Positions 13,531 to 26,776 of a stretch of 64,000 bases of DNA are shown here, one piece after another. A program made the translations under genes and the position numbers. Below the pieces are notes generated by a model. That model had not been told where the DNA came from, ran no database searches, and saw only the letters and a list, made by a program, of their open reading frames with translations. Every line of letters begins with the position of its first letter. The first letter of the stretch is position 1. The DNA lies in NCBI GenBank assembly GCA_900239685.1, contig OENT01000014.1:186001-250000 (forward strand), given 5' to 3'. This DNA is from Rotaria macrura (Eukaryota; Rotifera; Eurotatoria; Philodinida; Philodinidae).

Positions 13531-16500
13531 ACGATGTCACTTACATGGAACGAAAAACTACGCTTGTACATCCATCGAAGTTATTAGTTCGAGTTTATTA
13601 TTCCTATCTGCTCACTTTGTATGAAAATTTGTAATGAATAATAGATGACTAGAACTAGTCTAACACTGGATCGATTCGTAGTTTTAAATATTCGATGCCG
13701 CCCCTTTCTTTTTATTTCATCGAGACCGCTTAGAATGGGATTGATAGATAAGCTGGATAAGGAGAAAAACAAAATCGATCAGGCAAGTAAATTACTACAG
13801 AATAGTACAGTTCGTAAGAATTCATTTACTGTGTTGAAAATTAATTTTCTTCTCATTGATATATTTATAGACAAAGGTTTTTTGTTAAGTTTCAGATTTT
13901 CTGACTACTGTATTTTTGTTTTTAGACAGAGAATTATGAAAACTATAATTCAATGCATTTAATAATTAATATTTTGGTTTGACAATACGCAGTAATCCTA
14001 CATATCAGCGATGGCAATTTTTATTTTCGAAAGCTTCCTAGAAATGCCGACATATGTAACTCATTACTTTTTTTGTAAGTGTTTAAACAGTAAAAATATC
14101 GTTATTTTCATTGAACTTGTAAGTTTTTTCTTATAAATCAACTTGATGTTTTTCTACTTGAGTCTTCAATCGTTATAGTATACGGTCAATAGGGCGAAAA
14201 CATGAATTCTTTTTTTATTGACTTTCAGTTCGCGTGGATTGTCAAAAACTGATAGAATTCTCCTCGTCGAAACCAAAATTCTTTCAACATATGAACAAGT
14301 ATTCTAAACTAGAAAATATACTTTCGAAACTTTCAAGAAGTTATTCTAGAAATATTCGTACGAGTTGTCGAGTAAAGTTCAACTTGATTGCGATTTTCTA
14401 TTTCAAAGAACGAAATTTATCACTTGTAACTACAATCATAATCAGAAGTATTAGCTAAGAGGATGAGTTTCTACCCTTATGGGAACCATAGAAATACTTG
14501 ATTTTCGAATAACTATGGAGCTTCACATCGATAGTTTACAAGTATGTTCTTTTAAACTTTGTTTTTTATATGTTTCTTTGTAAATAGGTAGGGATTGCTA
14601 TGGCAACACAATGTCTGATTTGTAGATTGAGTACGAGAATATTTAAAATTTTGTGCTCGTCAATGAAAACACAGAAGAAAAATATATGTTACGATTATCG
14701 CAAATAAAAGTTCATCAGATATTGAGCACTCTAATTTACATATCTTCTCTGTCTCTCTCTTAGATGATATTGTCTAGTGTTCTTGAATGAGTTCTCTGTT
14801 AATTTTGTCTATCGGTTTTCTTTTAAATTCGCTCGAAATTCGGAGAATAATTAAATCAACCACATACACCATGTATAGTTATATTTTCCAGCAAACAAAA
14901 CATGCATTAAGATATACTATTTTAATTAGGTAGTCCATGTGAATATCATCAGGTTAAAGAAGAATAAATACATATCAAGTGACAAGATTCATGAATACAG
15001 AACTAACTAGAAAATTCGATATTGTGCAAAGAAGATAAAAGTAAATATTCTTCTATGGTGTGAATACGAGTAGATGTGCAATTGGATAACTAGAAAATAT
15101 ACACCTGCACGTTGCAATTGATTCTGATTCATTTTCGAATTCTTTGATGTGAGGTGTTTTTGTTGTGAGTCAAATTCTTCCTAGGAAGTGAAGTCTCCAA
15201 ACTGTCTGAAATTCCCAACGTGTGATGATGAAAACATACGAGTCATTTATGTAAGTTTTTCATACTCGTAAAAATGTAGATGTTGAAAAATTCCTTCTTT
15301 CTTATTGATTTCACCACAAACGCATCTGTATTCCATCTGAGAAGCAAACCACAATCAAAACAATATGAATTTTAAACGATTTTCTGAATTATTGAGATAA
15401 TTAGGAAAAATTATTTTCATCAACAATTTTGATCAATGAAAAATTTGTAAAAAAAAATGAACTATAGAACGATCTATATTATTCGATATTGATCGCAAAA
15501 ATATGTATGTCTCTACATTTTCCAGCACTATAGACGAATGTCGTCAATAGGAAACGGACTAATGCAAAGTTTCTAAGAGTTTTCTTGAATATCTTTAAAT
15601 TTTTCATGCTTCACTATAGAAGCCGTTCGGGATTCTGTGGTGATTTTACTCAATGAAGAAAAAATCGTGTAAATCCATTCAGCGAATCATTATAGTCTCG
15701 AAAAAAAGAATATGAGACCCACTTAACTCTATGAGAATACAATGCTTTATGAAAATTAGACATTCATAAATCTAATATCAAGGACATTGAAAAAAATGCA
15801 CATTTTAATTCATGGAGTCATTATGCAACAGATGATTTCTCTACAAACATAATATCGAATGAATACTTTTCTCTAAAATAGTTTTCAAATCGCAGCATAA
15901 TTAAGTACTATGTTGAATTGAAATATCTGAATAGGCCATTTCTCGTTGAAGTTCATTAAAAAGACTATAGTTTATTGTAGAATTAGAACTTACAAACGTG
16001 GAAATAATTGAATTTTTCACATTCTCGAGACTGACTTAAAATCTTCAATAACTTGTAGAAAATTACTCGTGTAACAGGAGAAAACTCTACTCAATGATCT
16101 CGTCTTTATTTTTTGCACATGATTACATGACAATTTCTTTTGCATCGTATGTGAATATTGTAAAGAAAAAGAAGTCATGCGATACCTTTCCTTGTATTAC
16201 AATGAAAATATCAACACGTCCCTCATCTAGATTGATATTTTCACAATACTTGATACTCAGTAATTCTTTTTACCAACGGCTACCTGGTCATTTTCTTCTT
16301 TGTGTTCTTCTGGTAAAGTGTATTGGTTGCGAGGTGTGTATCTATACTTAATTTCCGTAATAAAATAGTAATCAGAGTAATTTAATTTAAAAAAATTCTG
16401 AAATTTCGCAATGATAAATTCATGCTCCTTCCAATAAAGAAAAGAAAAACTAATTTCATACGAGTCAAAATCATATCTTAAACTTTCGATAATCTGATAA

Positions 16501-17139
16501 TTGCAGCATATTAAACTTTTTATAAACCCAACTCTCATCGTTTCGTCTTCAAATTCATGACAAGGAGTTCTCTCAATAATGAAAACAAAACGAACTCTAT
16601 AATTTGAGAAAATACTTTGCCATGTACGACCTTGTATGCTCCAAAAATCTATATAAATTGTCTAAGAGCACTGTGATATCTTATCGATGATTAGAGTTTT
16701 CAGTGTAAGCCTAATTGATACGATATTCCTTTTTGTTTACAAAATAGCACATATCGTTGACAGTTTAGGTCAGTTTATATTTAACTGTTCACTATAACTT
16801 CGTTTCTCGTATATCATATTAAGAAACGATGCAATCATAATGTTCAAAAGTCTGTATGTCATTCTCATGATAAAATATCATCTTATGAAATAAAGAACAA
16901 AATAGAATGTGTGCAACTCTAAAATTTCATAAGTCAATGAAATACAGCACACGGTACAATCAATAGTCTTCTTTGAGAAACCAACTGAGATATACTGACA
17001 AAATTGTAATCGATTTTAAATTGAACAAATTTACTAAAACAATAAAAATTTGAAGAAAACAAAGTCTATGTTTAACAATTGTTTTAGCTTGCCGATGTCT
17101 ATCATCAAATGAATATTTCAATACAAGCGAATCATTCCG

Positions 17140-17161
17140 ATATATATATATATATATATAT
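17140..17161. repeat. (TA)n microsatellite
   Basis: A simple TA run about 60 bp beyond the stop codon of the GRAM-domain gene, within its 3' flank. Confidence 0.9.
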
Positions 17162-17219
17162 GTTTGAAATGGAGAATAAATCATTTGTACCATCATTGTT
17201 AATTTACGTTTAATCGAAA

Positions 17220-20200
17220 TTAACTTGCCATTTGTAATGTTGGCAATACACGAAATAATGAAATTACATCACTTTCAATTCGACTTGCTAATAAAACTAA
17301 ATAGATTGACCAAAAAATTGCAATTATGAAGAATAGTAAAATAAAAGCTATTGGTCCAGTTAGATATGTATGAAGATAATGAAATAATGATATGATTCTC
17401 TGAATAATGAAATTACCAAATGACACAATTTTATTGAAACATATTTTTATCATTTCACGGTAATCCTTTTTTTCTATTGACATATCTGGATGAGTTAGAA
17501 TTGGTTCTGTTTGGGATAGGTCTTGTACTTCGTCTGTTTGAATTTTTTCTTCGACACTTTTCTCTTGATTCAGGCTATTCGATAAATCAATATCTGCGAG
17601 TTGTTCTGATTGATTTGGATCTCGGACTTCATCACTTTTTAGTATCTTCAATCGTGAAGTTAGGTTTCTATGACATTCATCAGGATCAACAACAGTATTT
17701 CCACGTGTAGAAGTTCGTGCCCAAAGGGATAGTAACTTATGTAGGGCTTCATCGCGTGAAAGAAAGGATGCATACGTAATCTTTTTCTTGGATCCTTTCA
17801 ATGTAATACGAATCGCGGTTGGAAATATGAATGCAATGCGTTTTTTTTTAATAGACTCTATTTCTTCCCAAGAGTAGACATGTTTTATTACTGTAAAAAT
17901 ATTAGAATAAAAGCAAAGGCAACGATCTGTTACGAATATCATCCCTTGGTGTAATATTTTATCTTTATATGCACATATGTACCAAAGGGTCATTTGAAAA
18001 AGGCGTGCTTGAAACAATAACATCGTTTTGCATCCTTCATAGAGATGTAAACTGATCGGTTGTTGAACACGGATGATGGTTCCAGAGATTGAGTCTTTCG
18101 GCTATTTGATTATGATTTATTTAAAATTGTCTGAGCTTCGATAGATTTTGAAATAAAAAAGATAGAAAATCCTGATAAGAGTGCTGACTTACGAGAGACC
18201 AAATAATTCATGAAAAGAGGGGAAAAGTTTCATTTCTTTCCTATTTTAATCAAATTATTAAGTTTTAGATCGATTTTCATCTCAGCTATCGTAAAATACG
18301 CTTGTCTCGAATACCAATGCATTACCTCTAATTTATAAAGTTTATCGAAACCGTCAACGTAGCGAACAGTGTACAAGACTAAAGATCAGCAATGGATAAA
18401 AATATCCTACTCTGAATTACTATACCGAGAAGCAATAATCTGTGCCGCATAATTGCTAAAGAAAAAAAATGAATTGAAATCAATCATTTCTCAACCGAGC
18501 TAGTTAAAAGTTGAAGTTCAACAACTTCAACGATGATTTCCAACTGATGTAAAAACAACAAAAAATTCTTGTTGAAGCAAATAGATACTTGTTCAGAAGA
18601 ATATATCGGAAAACTTATATGAGTCTCTCTGCTTACACCATTAATCAGTCGTGTTCCGTAGCTTTCATTGAATGTCTTATTTCTATGAGTGGCATGTGTA
18701 AATGAATAGCTCATGGAAGAAGTATTTCATAGTAACAGAAAAGTTATTCATTGAACGATTCTTTTCAGGAAAAAAATCAGGTTGTTTCCAATCTAGAAAC
18801 TCATAAGAACTTCAAAGTAGAAGTTCGACCTCACCATATCTTTATACTCAAGAGAACAACCAGAACAGTGAAAAAAACAAAGATTTCTACTCGGAAATTT
18901 AAAGTACTTTCTTGAAGTTTTCAATAAGAAACCGCCCGTTAGAGACACGAGAAATCGGCTAAAATTTTAAAGAATACGGACAACAGAATAGTTATTTTGA
19001 AAAAACTCGTTGTTCAACATCTGTATGTTTTTTTTTAAACTGCCACTAATATTAACGAATACGGTAGAAAATTTTCCATCAATTATAGAGCGTAGTATCA
19101 GTTATGGGTTATGAAAATCATTGCAATTGTTCTCTGAAAATTTTTCCAACCGAAGACAATCTATTGCGAGCAATACATATCAATGTATGCAGCAGTTATG
19201 GTGAAAAGTTACTTTCAATACATTATTTATGATCATGAACAGATGTGGTGCTTTTGATTTCAGAAAATATGCATAAATCAAAAGTTCGACAAGTTTTATA
19301 ATAAATCATAGTAGTTAACAAATAGGCCTAGGTGAAATTTTCAATTCAACTTGGAAATGAAATTTCAATAGTTTCAGAACAGTAGCAATCATATAGCGAT
19401 TCGAACTCACTTTGTGGTATTCATTACTTGTTAGGGTCCTCATGAAACATTCAGTTTTGTCACATTATTTGGGATCGTTTTTTTTCATTAGTTTCCAATT
19501 ATCCTTAAACATCTTAACTTCGATTTCTTTTGTTGATTTCATTTTTCTATATTGTTCATGAACACAAGTATGAGATGTGACTAAAGTATTTATTTTTAAT
19601 TTATGAAAAATAAAAAAGCTTGGTCATGGAAGCAGAGATATAGCTTAAGTCAAACTTGCGAGCGTGGCGACCTAATTGCTCGTCTAATTTAAGCAGATAT
19701 TTTTCGAATTGATTCATTCAGTAAAGAAATTAAACATGATACTATTACATAGTGCCGAAACGCTTTAATCTTAAAATTTGATCGAGAAATCCTTTATGAA
19801 CGGTTCCAAATCAATTAAGTTTGGCATGCGACCATTTATTACGGATGCAAACAGTCTGTGGAAACGCTTTGCTTTACTAGATAGACGTACTTGTGAAGTT
19901 TCTATATTGTTCATTGGATGTAATCGACGAACTAAATCTTGTTCAGAATTTGAACGACGACTTGTAGTTGATGGTAATGTTATTCCATTTTTATTCAATG
20001 TAATTTCATCTTGAAAATGATCATGATTGATATCGATACTTTTGACTGATGATGTGGACAAACTTTCATGTATTTTCAAGTCTTGCGTATTAGTTGATTT
20101 AGCTAAATCAATTTCACTTGCACTTTCTACTTGATTCATAATTGATCGCAGTCGAATATTAGACATTTCTATAATATCTATAATGAAAAGACATCAACAA

Positions 20201-20327
20201 GAAAATGCGAGAATAAATAAAAATACAGACAACCAATACTATAGAAAATAGAGTCAGCTAAAAATAAACGTATGTTGACTTGAATGACGTCAATTAGTTG
20301 TTGTAATGTTTTGCTTACTGATGGCAT
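17220..20327 (-). CDS. GRAM-domain protein with C-terminal membrane anchor (GRAMD2-like)
   Basis: The core is the large exon ending at 17220. It carries a GRAM domain, with CAYKDKILHQGMIFVTDRCL then CFYSNIF, ending SRDEALHKLLSLW. A hydrophilic linker follows, then one transmembrane segment (PIAFILLFFIIAIFWSIYLV). GRAM-TM proteins without a VASt domain (GRAMD2 type) tether ER to plasma membrane by binding lipids. The proposed exons are 20327-20234, 20177-19833 and 18007-17220, about 408 residues. The middle exon ends SSKAKRFHRLF, which is how GRAM domains begin, and the phases fit. The junction across the 1.8 kb intron is inferred. If it is wrong, the visible ORF begins at 18023 and lacks the first strand of the domain. 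Confidence 0.68.
18008..19832 (-). other. Long intron of the GRAM-domain gene
   Basis: The 1,825 bp between the two halves of the GRAM domain hold no coding sequence I can support. If the join is wrong, this is intergenic sequence between two minus-strand genes. Confidence 0.45.
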
Positions 20328-23300
20328 AAGAAAAAGTAAACTGTAATTTTTTTTTCAATCCACTGTCAATGCTATTCTTATACAGGAATCAATCAATATT
20401 AATGTAAAGAATTCATCAAGCTTGTTTGAATTAGCGTTTTTTGTAACAATCTCCTTTTCAAGATTGTTGATCGTTAAAAACGAAACTGATAATCATGAAA
20501 AAACCGAATTCCCAATCACCTCAATTTATCAACTATCTTCTCTTCACCTATTTTCGTACTTCAGAATGTCAACAAAGAAATAATGAAATATAAGATATAA
20601 ATCATTTTATGAGAATCGTTCCAGCCACTATGGCTTCCAATTGCACTTAAAAAATTTCTTGTTGATCGCAAGAGCAACGGTGTGTTGATAAGGGTAAATT
20701 GAAGCAGTTCAGTTCACACAAAATCTACACTCCCCAGCTGAATCTCAAGTTTATTACTAGCTGAAATTTTGAAAATCTCAGGAAAATCCTCTGTACTAAA
20801 ACGCATTCGTTGGTAAACATTTAAAGGTGAACTACCGAAAAGAAATCATACGTCGAATAGATTTCTCATAAACTGCTTCAAACTATTTGTTGATGAAAGT
20901 GAAAAGATGACTTCATAAGTCAGAGAAATAAAGGCCCTTTGGCATGAAACATTTAGGAGAAAGAGAAGTAGGCAGCTTTGCTCTTTCTAATGCAAAGTTA
21001 CTCAATAAAAGATTTGCTCCCTCTACTGGGATATCCTCAACCGAAGGGAAAATGCATGTTCGCCTCGTAGAGCAGACCTTCCTAAAGCGAATGGACATCG
21101 TATAGGGGTTCATTCTGCTTCGGATATTTGCATCAATTTACATTGTAGAATTTGTTTTCTTATCACCGAAAAGAGTTTAAAATTTCACATCTTCCCATAA
21201 AAAAAATTTGCTTTTTACTCAAAGAATAATTTAGGGATGAACAGTAGAAATTGAAAATCCGAAAACGTTCGCTTTATGTGCACGTTCCTAAAGTGGATGC
21301 TAAGCAAAAGAATGTTGATAAAGCGAACGGGCCAGTGGAGAACAAGCACAAAAGTGACAGAGTGCGTCATTCATTCATTTCTCCCTGATAATTTTAAAAA
21401 ACTTAATTGAATTTTATATTAATCGATTCGTTATCTTTTGCTCTATCATACTTTAGCGGTTCAGCTTGATCATTGCTTGTTTCAATTTTTTATTGAATGC
21501 AAACAAGATGACTGGCCGTTCGGTTGATGAACATATTTTTACTTAACATTCGGTTTAGGAGCATCGGCTCTAAGTCACTAAGACTAAACTAGTTCATGCT
21601 GGTCCTTACGATGAAGATTCATGCAGTTCTATTAGTAATAAAAAGATGAGTCAAACATGTTGAGGTTCAGATAGTTTCCTTTTGACTTTGAGCCTTTTTG
21701 TGGTGATTGTATGTTGCATGAGAAATTAAAATTTCAACATTCCTTATGCATAAAACAATTTCATGGATATATCCTTAAAATGCACAGAATAAAAAGGAAT
21801 ACGTATGTACAGAGAGAGAGAGAGAGACAGATGGATAAACAAAGTCAAGCTTGAAAAACAAGCTAACACTATTGCTCGAACAAAAAATAATAAAATTTCT
21901 GCTCAGTACGAGCAGCGAACAAATAGTCAGGGAATAACTGACTCGGAAACATCTATCGTGTTACCGGCTTACATGGAGGTGGGGGAACAAGTTACCTGTT
22001 AATTTTTCTGGATGAGTTTTCTAAGCGACAAATTATGACTTCTGTTCCATCACATATTGTCAATACACCTTTGCATAAGGTTATGCTTTACTCGGTCACT
22101 TCCCTGTTCAAAAATATCAATCTACTGGCAATATGGGATCGAATATTGAAGTCATTATTCGTTGTTTTGAGAATTTAGCCGGGAAAAATCAGAGGTAACT
22201 TCTCTCCACGACCAAAGGAGGGTTCCTAGGCATGGAACGAACCAAAAATTATTGGTCCCAGTTCCATTGGAACCGAGACCATGTTTCAAATATCTAAGTG
22301 TTCCAGAAGTTCTGAAATGAGTTTAAAATTCATTGTTCTCGCGTTCAGCAAAATCAAACTATATGAATCATTGAAAGATCTTTCAATATTCTTTGAAAAA
22401 CGGATGAAAATTTTAGCATAGCGTACGATTGAAGTATGGCATTTTATCAATTGTCTATTTTCATAAATAAACACTAAATTTGGCCCATTCATTTTTAATA
22501 TCATTTTTAATTAGTCAATATTAATGCACTCTTGCCTCCGTAATTTTTCTTTGAACATTCTGGCATACATTTTCAACAGGCCGGCCAAATGTCAGCTAAT
22601 TTTGTAGCAAATTATATTGGTCCAATTCCATAGATGAAACACATCGGTAGCAACATTCAAGATCAATTGAATCCCCGGATTACGATCGAGATCATCGTGA
22701 AAAATAACATTGCTTACGTTACCTAATTCGTTAGCTTCTTTTTCTGCTACAGCATTTCACTTGTGCGCACAAACCAGAATATGATTGAACAGGAAAAAAA
22801 TTATCCATGGAAACTTTTCGACTAAATAGGCCCTGAAAATAACATTGTTTCTACCACTGTTAAAGCGAATTGTCGTTATTGAATGATTAGAAAAAATAGT
22901 GCATAGCAATTTTGGTACAAGTTCTCATCCATAGTAAATACCATAGAAGCCAAACTTTTCATTTATTCAATACTAACCATCTGTAGCAACCTATCGAAAT
23001 TGCATAGAGTTTGCTTTTGCTGAACGCGAGAACAAAGAATTTTTAAACCACGTCAGAACTGCTGGGAAACTTTTTATATGCATAAAATTATTTTCGCTCA
23101 GTATTTCTTACTCATTCCTGTGACTATTTATTCCTTTCACAGGATTACGTGTTTCAATTTTTCACCGGAACAAGATTGGAAAAAGCTGTGATCACCCCAT
23201 TGCAATGAGTCACACTATGAAGAAGAAGAAGAAAGAATGAAGAAAACGTACAAGCTAAAATTTCATTCGATTGCAATTCTTGCACAATTAAATAAAATTT

Positions 23301-26300
23301 TGGAAAGAGAAACATGTGCTTACATACCAAATATCTTTATAAAATAGAGTACGAAGAAATTCATGAGTTGGTTCGCTTCATTGATTGACATAGGTAAACT
23401 ATTGTGTTAGTATCTTATAAATGTATTCTTGCTCGAGTGGAAATGATTCTGTCACTATCACACAAAAAACGCGAAACCATGAATTTATAGAACAATTTTA
23501 GTATAGATGACTCTCAATAAGGACCATATAAAAGTAGGCATTTTTTCCTGCTACTGTTATCCTGTACCAATTTTTGCTCTTTGTCTCTATATATAAATTA
23601 AAAAACAAGCTTGGGTTTTGCCATTTATGGAATGGTCTCCTTTTATGTTTTGTCTAATCTGATAGAAGTCAGATTTTATGCTAAAAATAAAGACCTATTC
23701 TATATCATCGGAGATCAATAGTGATTCATATGGAATGGTTTTAAAATACATTTTTTCTAATAATTTGTCGAAGTTGATGAGTAAGCTTTTTTCGATATGA
23801 AAGAAAGTCGAACCATATATTTTCTCTGACTTCTATAGTAGTGTCTAGTTACTTCCGTTCTCTTGCTTTTTGAAGTACTTGTGCAATATCTATCGTTCGA
23901 TTGAATTCTGAAAGATATTGCACAGTGGATTCTAATGAAAAGAAAAATAACACTGATCAAGAATATTGTACGGTAATTTAACAGATGAAACCATTCAAGA
24001 CAGGAAACCTTTCAGGTCAATGATAACTTTTAATTTTGAAAACTGATTGTAAATGTATCAATATCAAAGTAGCTTTAATTTCGAATGCCGACAATAGTAT
24101 GATTATATTGAATAGCAAAAGTAGGAACAAGCTTGTGAACTTGACGTGCAAGAAACGGATTTTAAGTAGAAGAGATGGGAAGAAAGCAGAATTCTTTTTA
24201 AGGAACACCACCATTGTCACTGCTCAGAAAATAGTTGTAGACTCTGCATGAATCTGTGAATCTTTTTCATACTAAAAAACGATCCAAATTATAAAAACAC
24301 TGACTGGGACATTCCAATCTATTCTGATCCATTTCAAGAAATTCGAATGGCTAAAAATAAGCTTGTTCCCCTAGTATATCTTACTCACATCAGAAAAAAA
24401 GATTTACCTTGCATAACCATCGAGTTGTCTGCCGTAAACCGTGCTATATTGTAAATAATGATCCAATATTCACGCCATTGGTTATGATTGACTGAATGAC
24501 ATTATATTGATCAAAAGAAAGAACTGCAAACGAAAGAGTAGCGCAAAAACAGCTGGAAAGAAAATAGCGAGAGAAAAAGTGTCGAGTCAAAATGACGAGT
24601 CAAAAAAATATCGAGTTTCCTATAGGACGAAAACAGAACATCGATCATACAAAAGTATCGAAAATGTTTGTATGATTATTTTCCAGAAGCAATATGAAGA
24701 TATGGAACTACGTTAATAAATGTAATAGAAGCATAAACAAAAATTTTCCTCGGTGGTCATGATTACGAGCAAGTGCCTTTGATTACTCACGTGACTGTTT
24801 GAAAAATTGTCGGTCACATTCGCAGGATCGATGAGAAATTAAGAGATGTTTTAAGAATTATTGAGCAAAAGGACGAATAAAATATCAGGGTTTCTATTTG
24901 TAAAAACGAGGACATCAACATTGATGTGGTGATTGGCTTTAGTTAGGAACCTCCTATGGTTAGATACCAACAAAAATTGGACGTGTGGTAAAGTGCTGCA
25001 GGTTACGAATTTTTTTGTAGTATAGTCCTACTCTAACCTATACATTTCATAACTTTGCCCTGCCCTACTCTATGAACTTCGTACCCTAAACCTACCCTGT
25101 CCTATAGATTAGGACAGCTTAGTGTGTATTAAGACTGCTCTGTAGGACTCTATTCGGATAGGCGTACTCAAGTAGATAGTAGTACAGAATCGAAGGATAA
25201 CGTGCGTGTTAGTTCGTAATGTCTGGAATATTTTTGATCTTTTTCGTCGTCAAATATTTATTTTTTATCCCACTTTTATATGGTCGTCATTTTTTATTTT
25301 CATGGTTATTTTTGCTTTCGATTATTTTAATACATATCGAAATTTTATACGATATCAGTTTGAATGAAATCCGAGGAGACTATAGAATTCGTTCTAATAC
25401 AAAAGAGCATTTTTATAGCTATAGAAGTAAGTCTCCATGAAAAACGTTTTCAGTTCTAAACTACTGTGTAACTTATCTTAGTGTTTTCTTAGGATCACGG
25501 CAACATTTAAGAAAACAATTGTAAAACAAACGTATATATTAGCGAATTCTACGTAAGATATGAATCAAATTTATCGAATGATGTGTGAATTAAATGTGTG
25601 TGTGATCAATAATTCGAATAATATCAAAATGGATGTATATAAACGCCTATCTGAACAAGCACAAAGACTATGCATTGATCGGTTATACTAAGCAAATCAT
25701 TGAATATGAACTAATCGATAGTACACTTGCCATGGTTGAGGTTTCTTTGTAGCATTCAGTGTTTGTAAGTAATTTAATACAAAAGACTATGTGTGACTAT
25801 CAAGACATAGAATAAACTCAATTGGTTTTTACCTCTCATATAAAGTTCATAATCAATCAATGCTTAGAGTTTCTAATTAATTCAGAATAAAAACAACTCT
25901 CTTTTCAATCAAAATACTGTATTATAATTATAAAAAATAGGTGATAGGACAAACTGAGAAAGTCCAAAAAACTTTAAGTTTTATACCACTCCAATGCCGT
26001 TTGTTTCCCAACAGATTCTCAGTAATTAGATGGTTGAATGAATGACTCCTCTCAGTCGAAGACTAATGATAGTAGCAAGTCACGAACATGCCCCATAGCG
26101 TATGGTAAAAGTTTTTCAATGACAATCTTATAACTGCCATATACTTGAGCTTAATGAATTATATGGGTAATACTCAATGTCATGGCTACTTTTTTCGTTG
26201 GTCAGCAAATGACTCTTATCAGTACAGAACAAAAAATGTTTCTCATTTGCCCTCTTAATTGATGCCATACTCTCAGATGCAATCTCGTGAACCACTTTTG

Positions 26301-26776
26301 AAAAGTAAATGTATTTTTAATTTTATTGGTATATCATCTGCACACAATGCACGTCATCTATTGATGCGTACGAACCAATGAAATCGGTAAATGAATCAGA
26401 CTAGATCAGACGTTTATTCGGTGAGCTTTACGTATACATATTTATTCAAAATTTAAAAGATAAACTGAAAATACGAATCCTTTGACAATTGAATGGAAAT
26501 ATAATAAATTGTCCTCAGTAACTAATTTAAAAATTAACTGTAAGTTTCTCTTTATTCACTTTAATATTTTTATCGTAACAATCATAATAATGATTCCTAT
26601 GGTTGATAGAGAATCGAACGAACCAGTTGAACGATACAACGGTTAAAAATAAATCCAACAATATTTCTTGTTTTTGATCTACAAAGAAGTATAAAGCCAT
26701 TCTTCTTGGTCAGAACATCCATCGTAGTTCTTCAGTAATTGTATCGAATCATGAACTCATGGTAGGAAGCAATCAA
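20328..26776. other. 6.4 kb gene desert
   Basis: No domains or RNA genes were recognised on either strand. Visible structure is limited to an inverted repeat (22,303-23,065), a GA-rich stretch near 21,815 and a block of CCTA-rich words at 25,020-25,160. Short frames here have composition typical of A/T-rich non-coding DNA. Confidence 0.5.
22303..23065. repeat. Imperfect inverted repeat, arms about 60 bp
   Basis: 22,303-22,366 matches 23,001-23,065 on the opposite strand. The core TTGTTCTCGCGTTCAGCAAA is identical, and the flanks (CAG.AGTTCTGA, TTTAAAA, CAAACT.TATG) are similar. The arms enclose about 630 bp with no long open frame, as expected of a decayed small mobile element. Confidence 0.7.

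Larger units (their letters stand above)
11005..17219. other. 6.2 kb gene desert
   Basis: Open frames are short, start poorly and show no domain signatures. The only structure I can support is the imperfect inverted repeat at about 12,680-13,530 and a short TA run at 17,140. It separates the CCDC191-like and GRAM genes, which are on the same strand. A possible acceptor (11028-11027) lies shortly before the CCDC191 start codon. Confidence 0.55.
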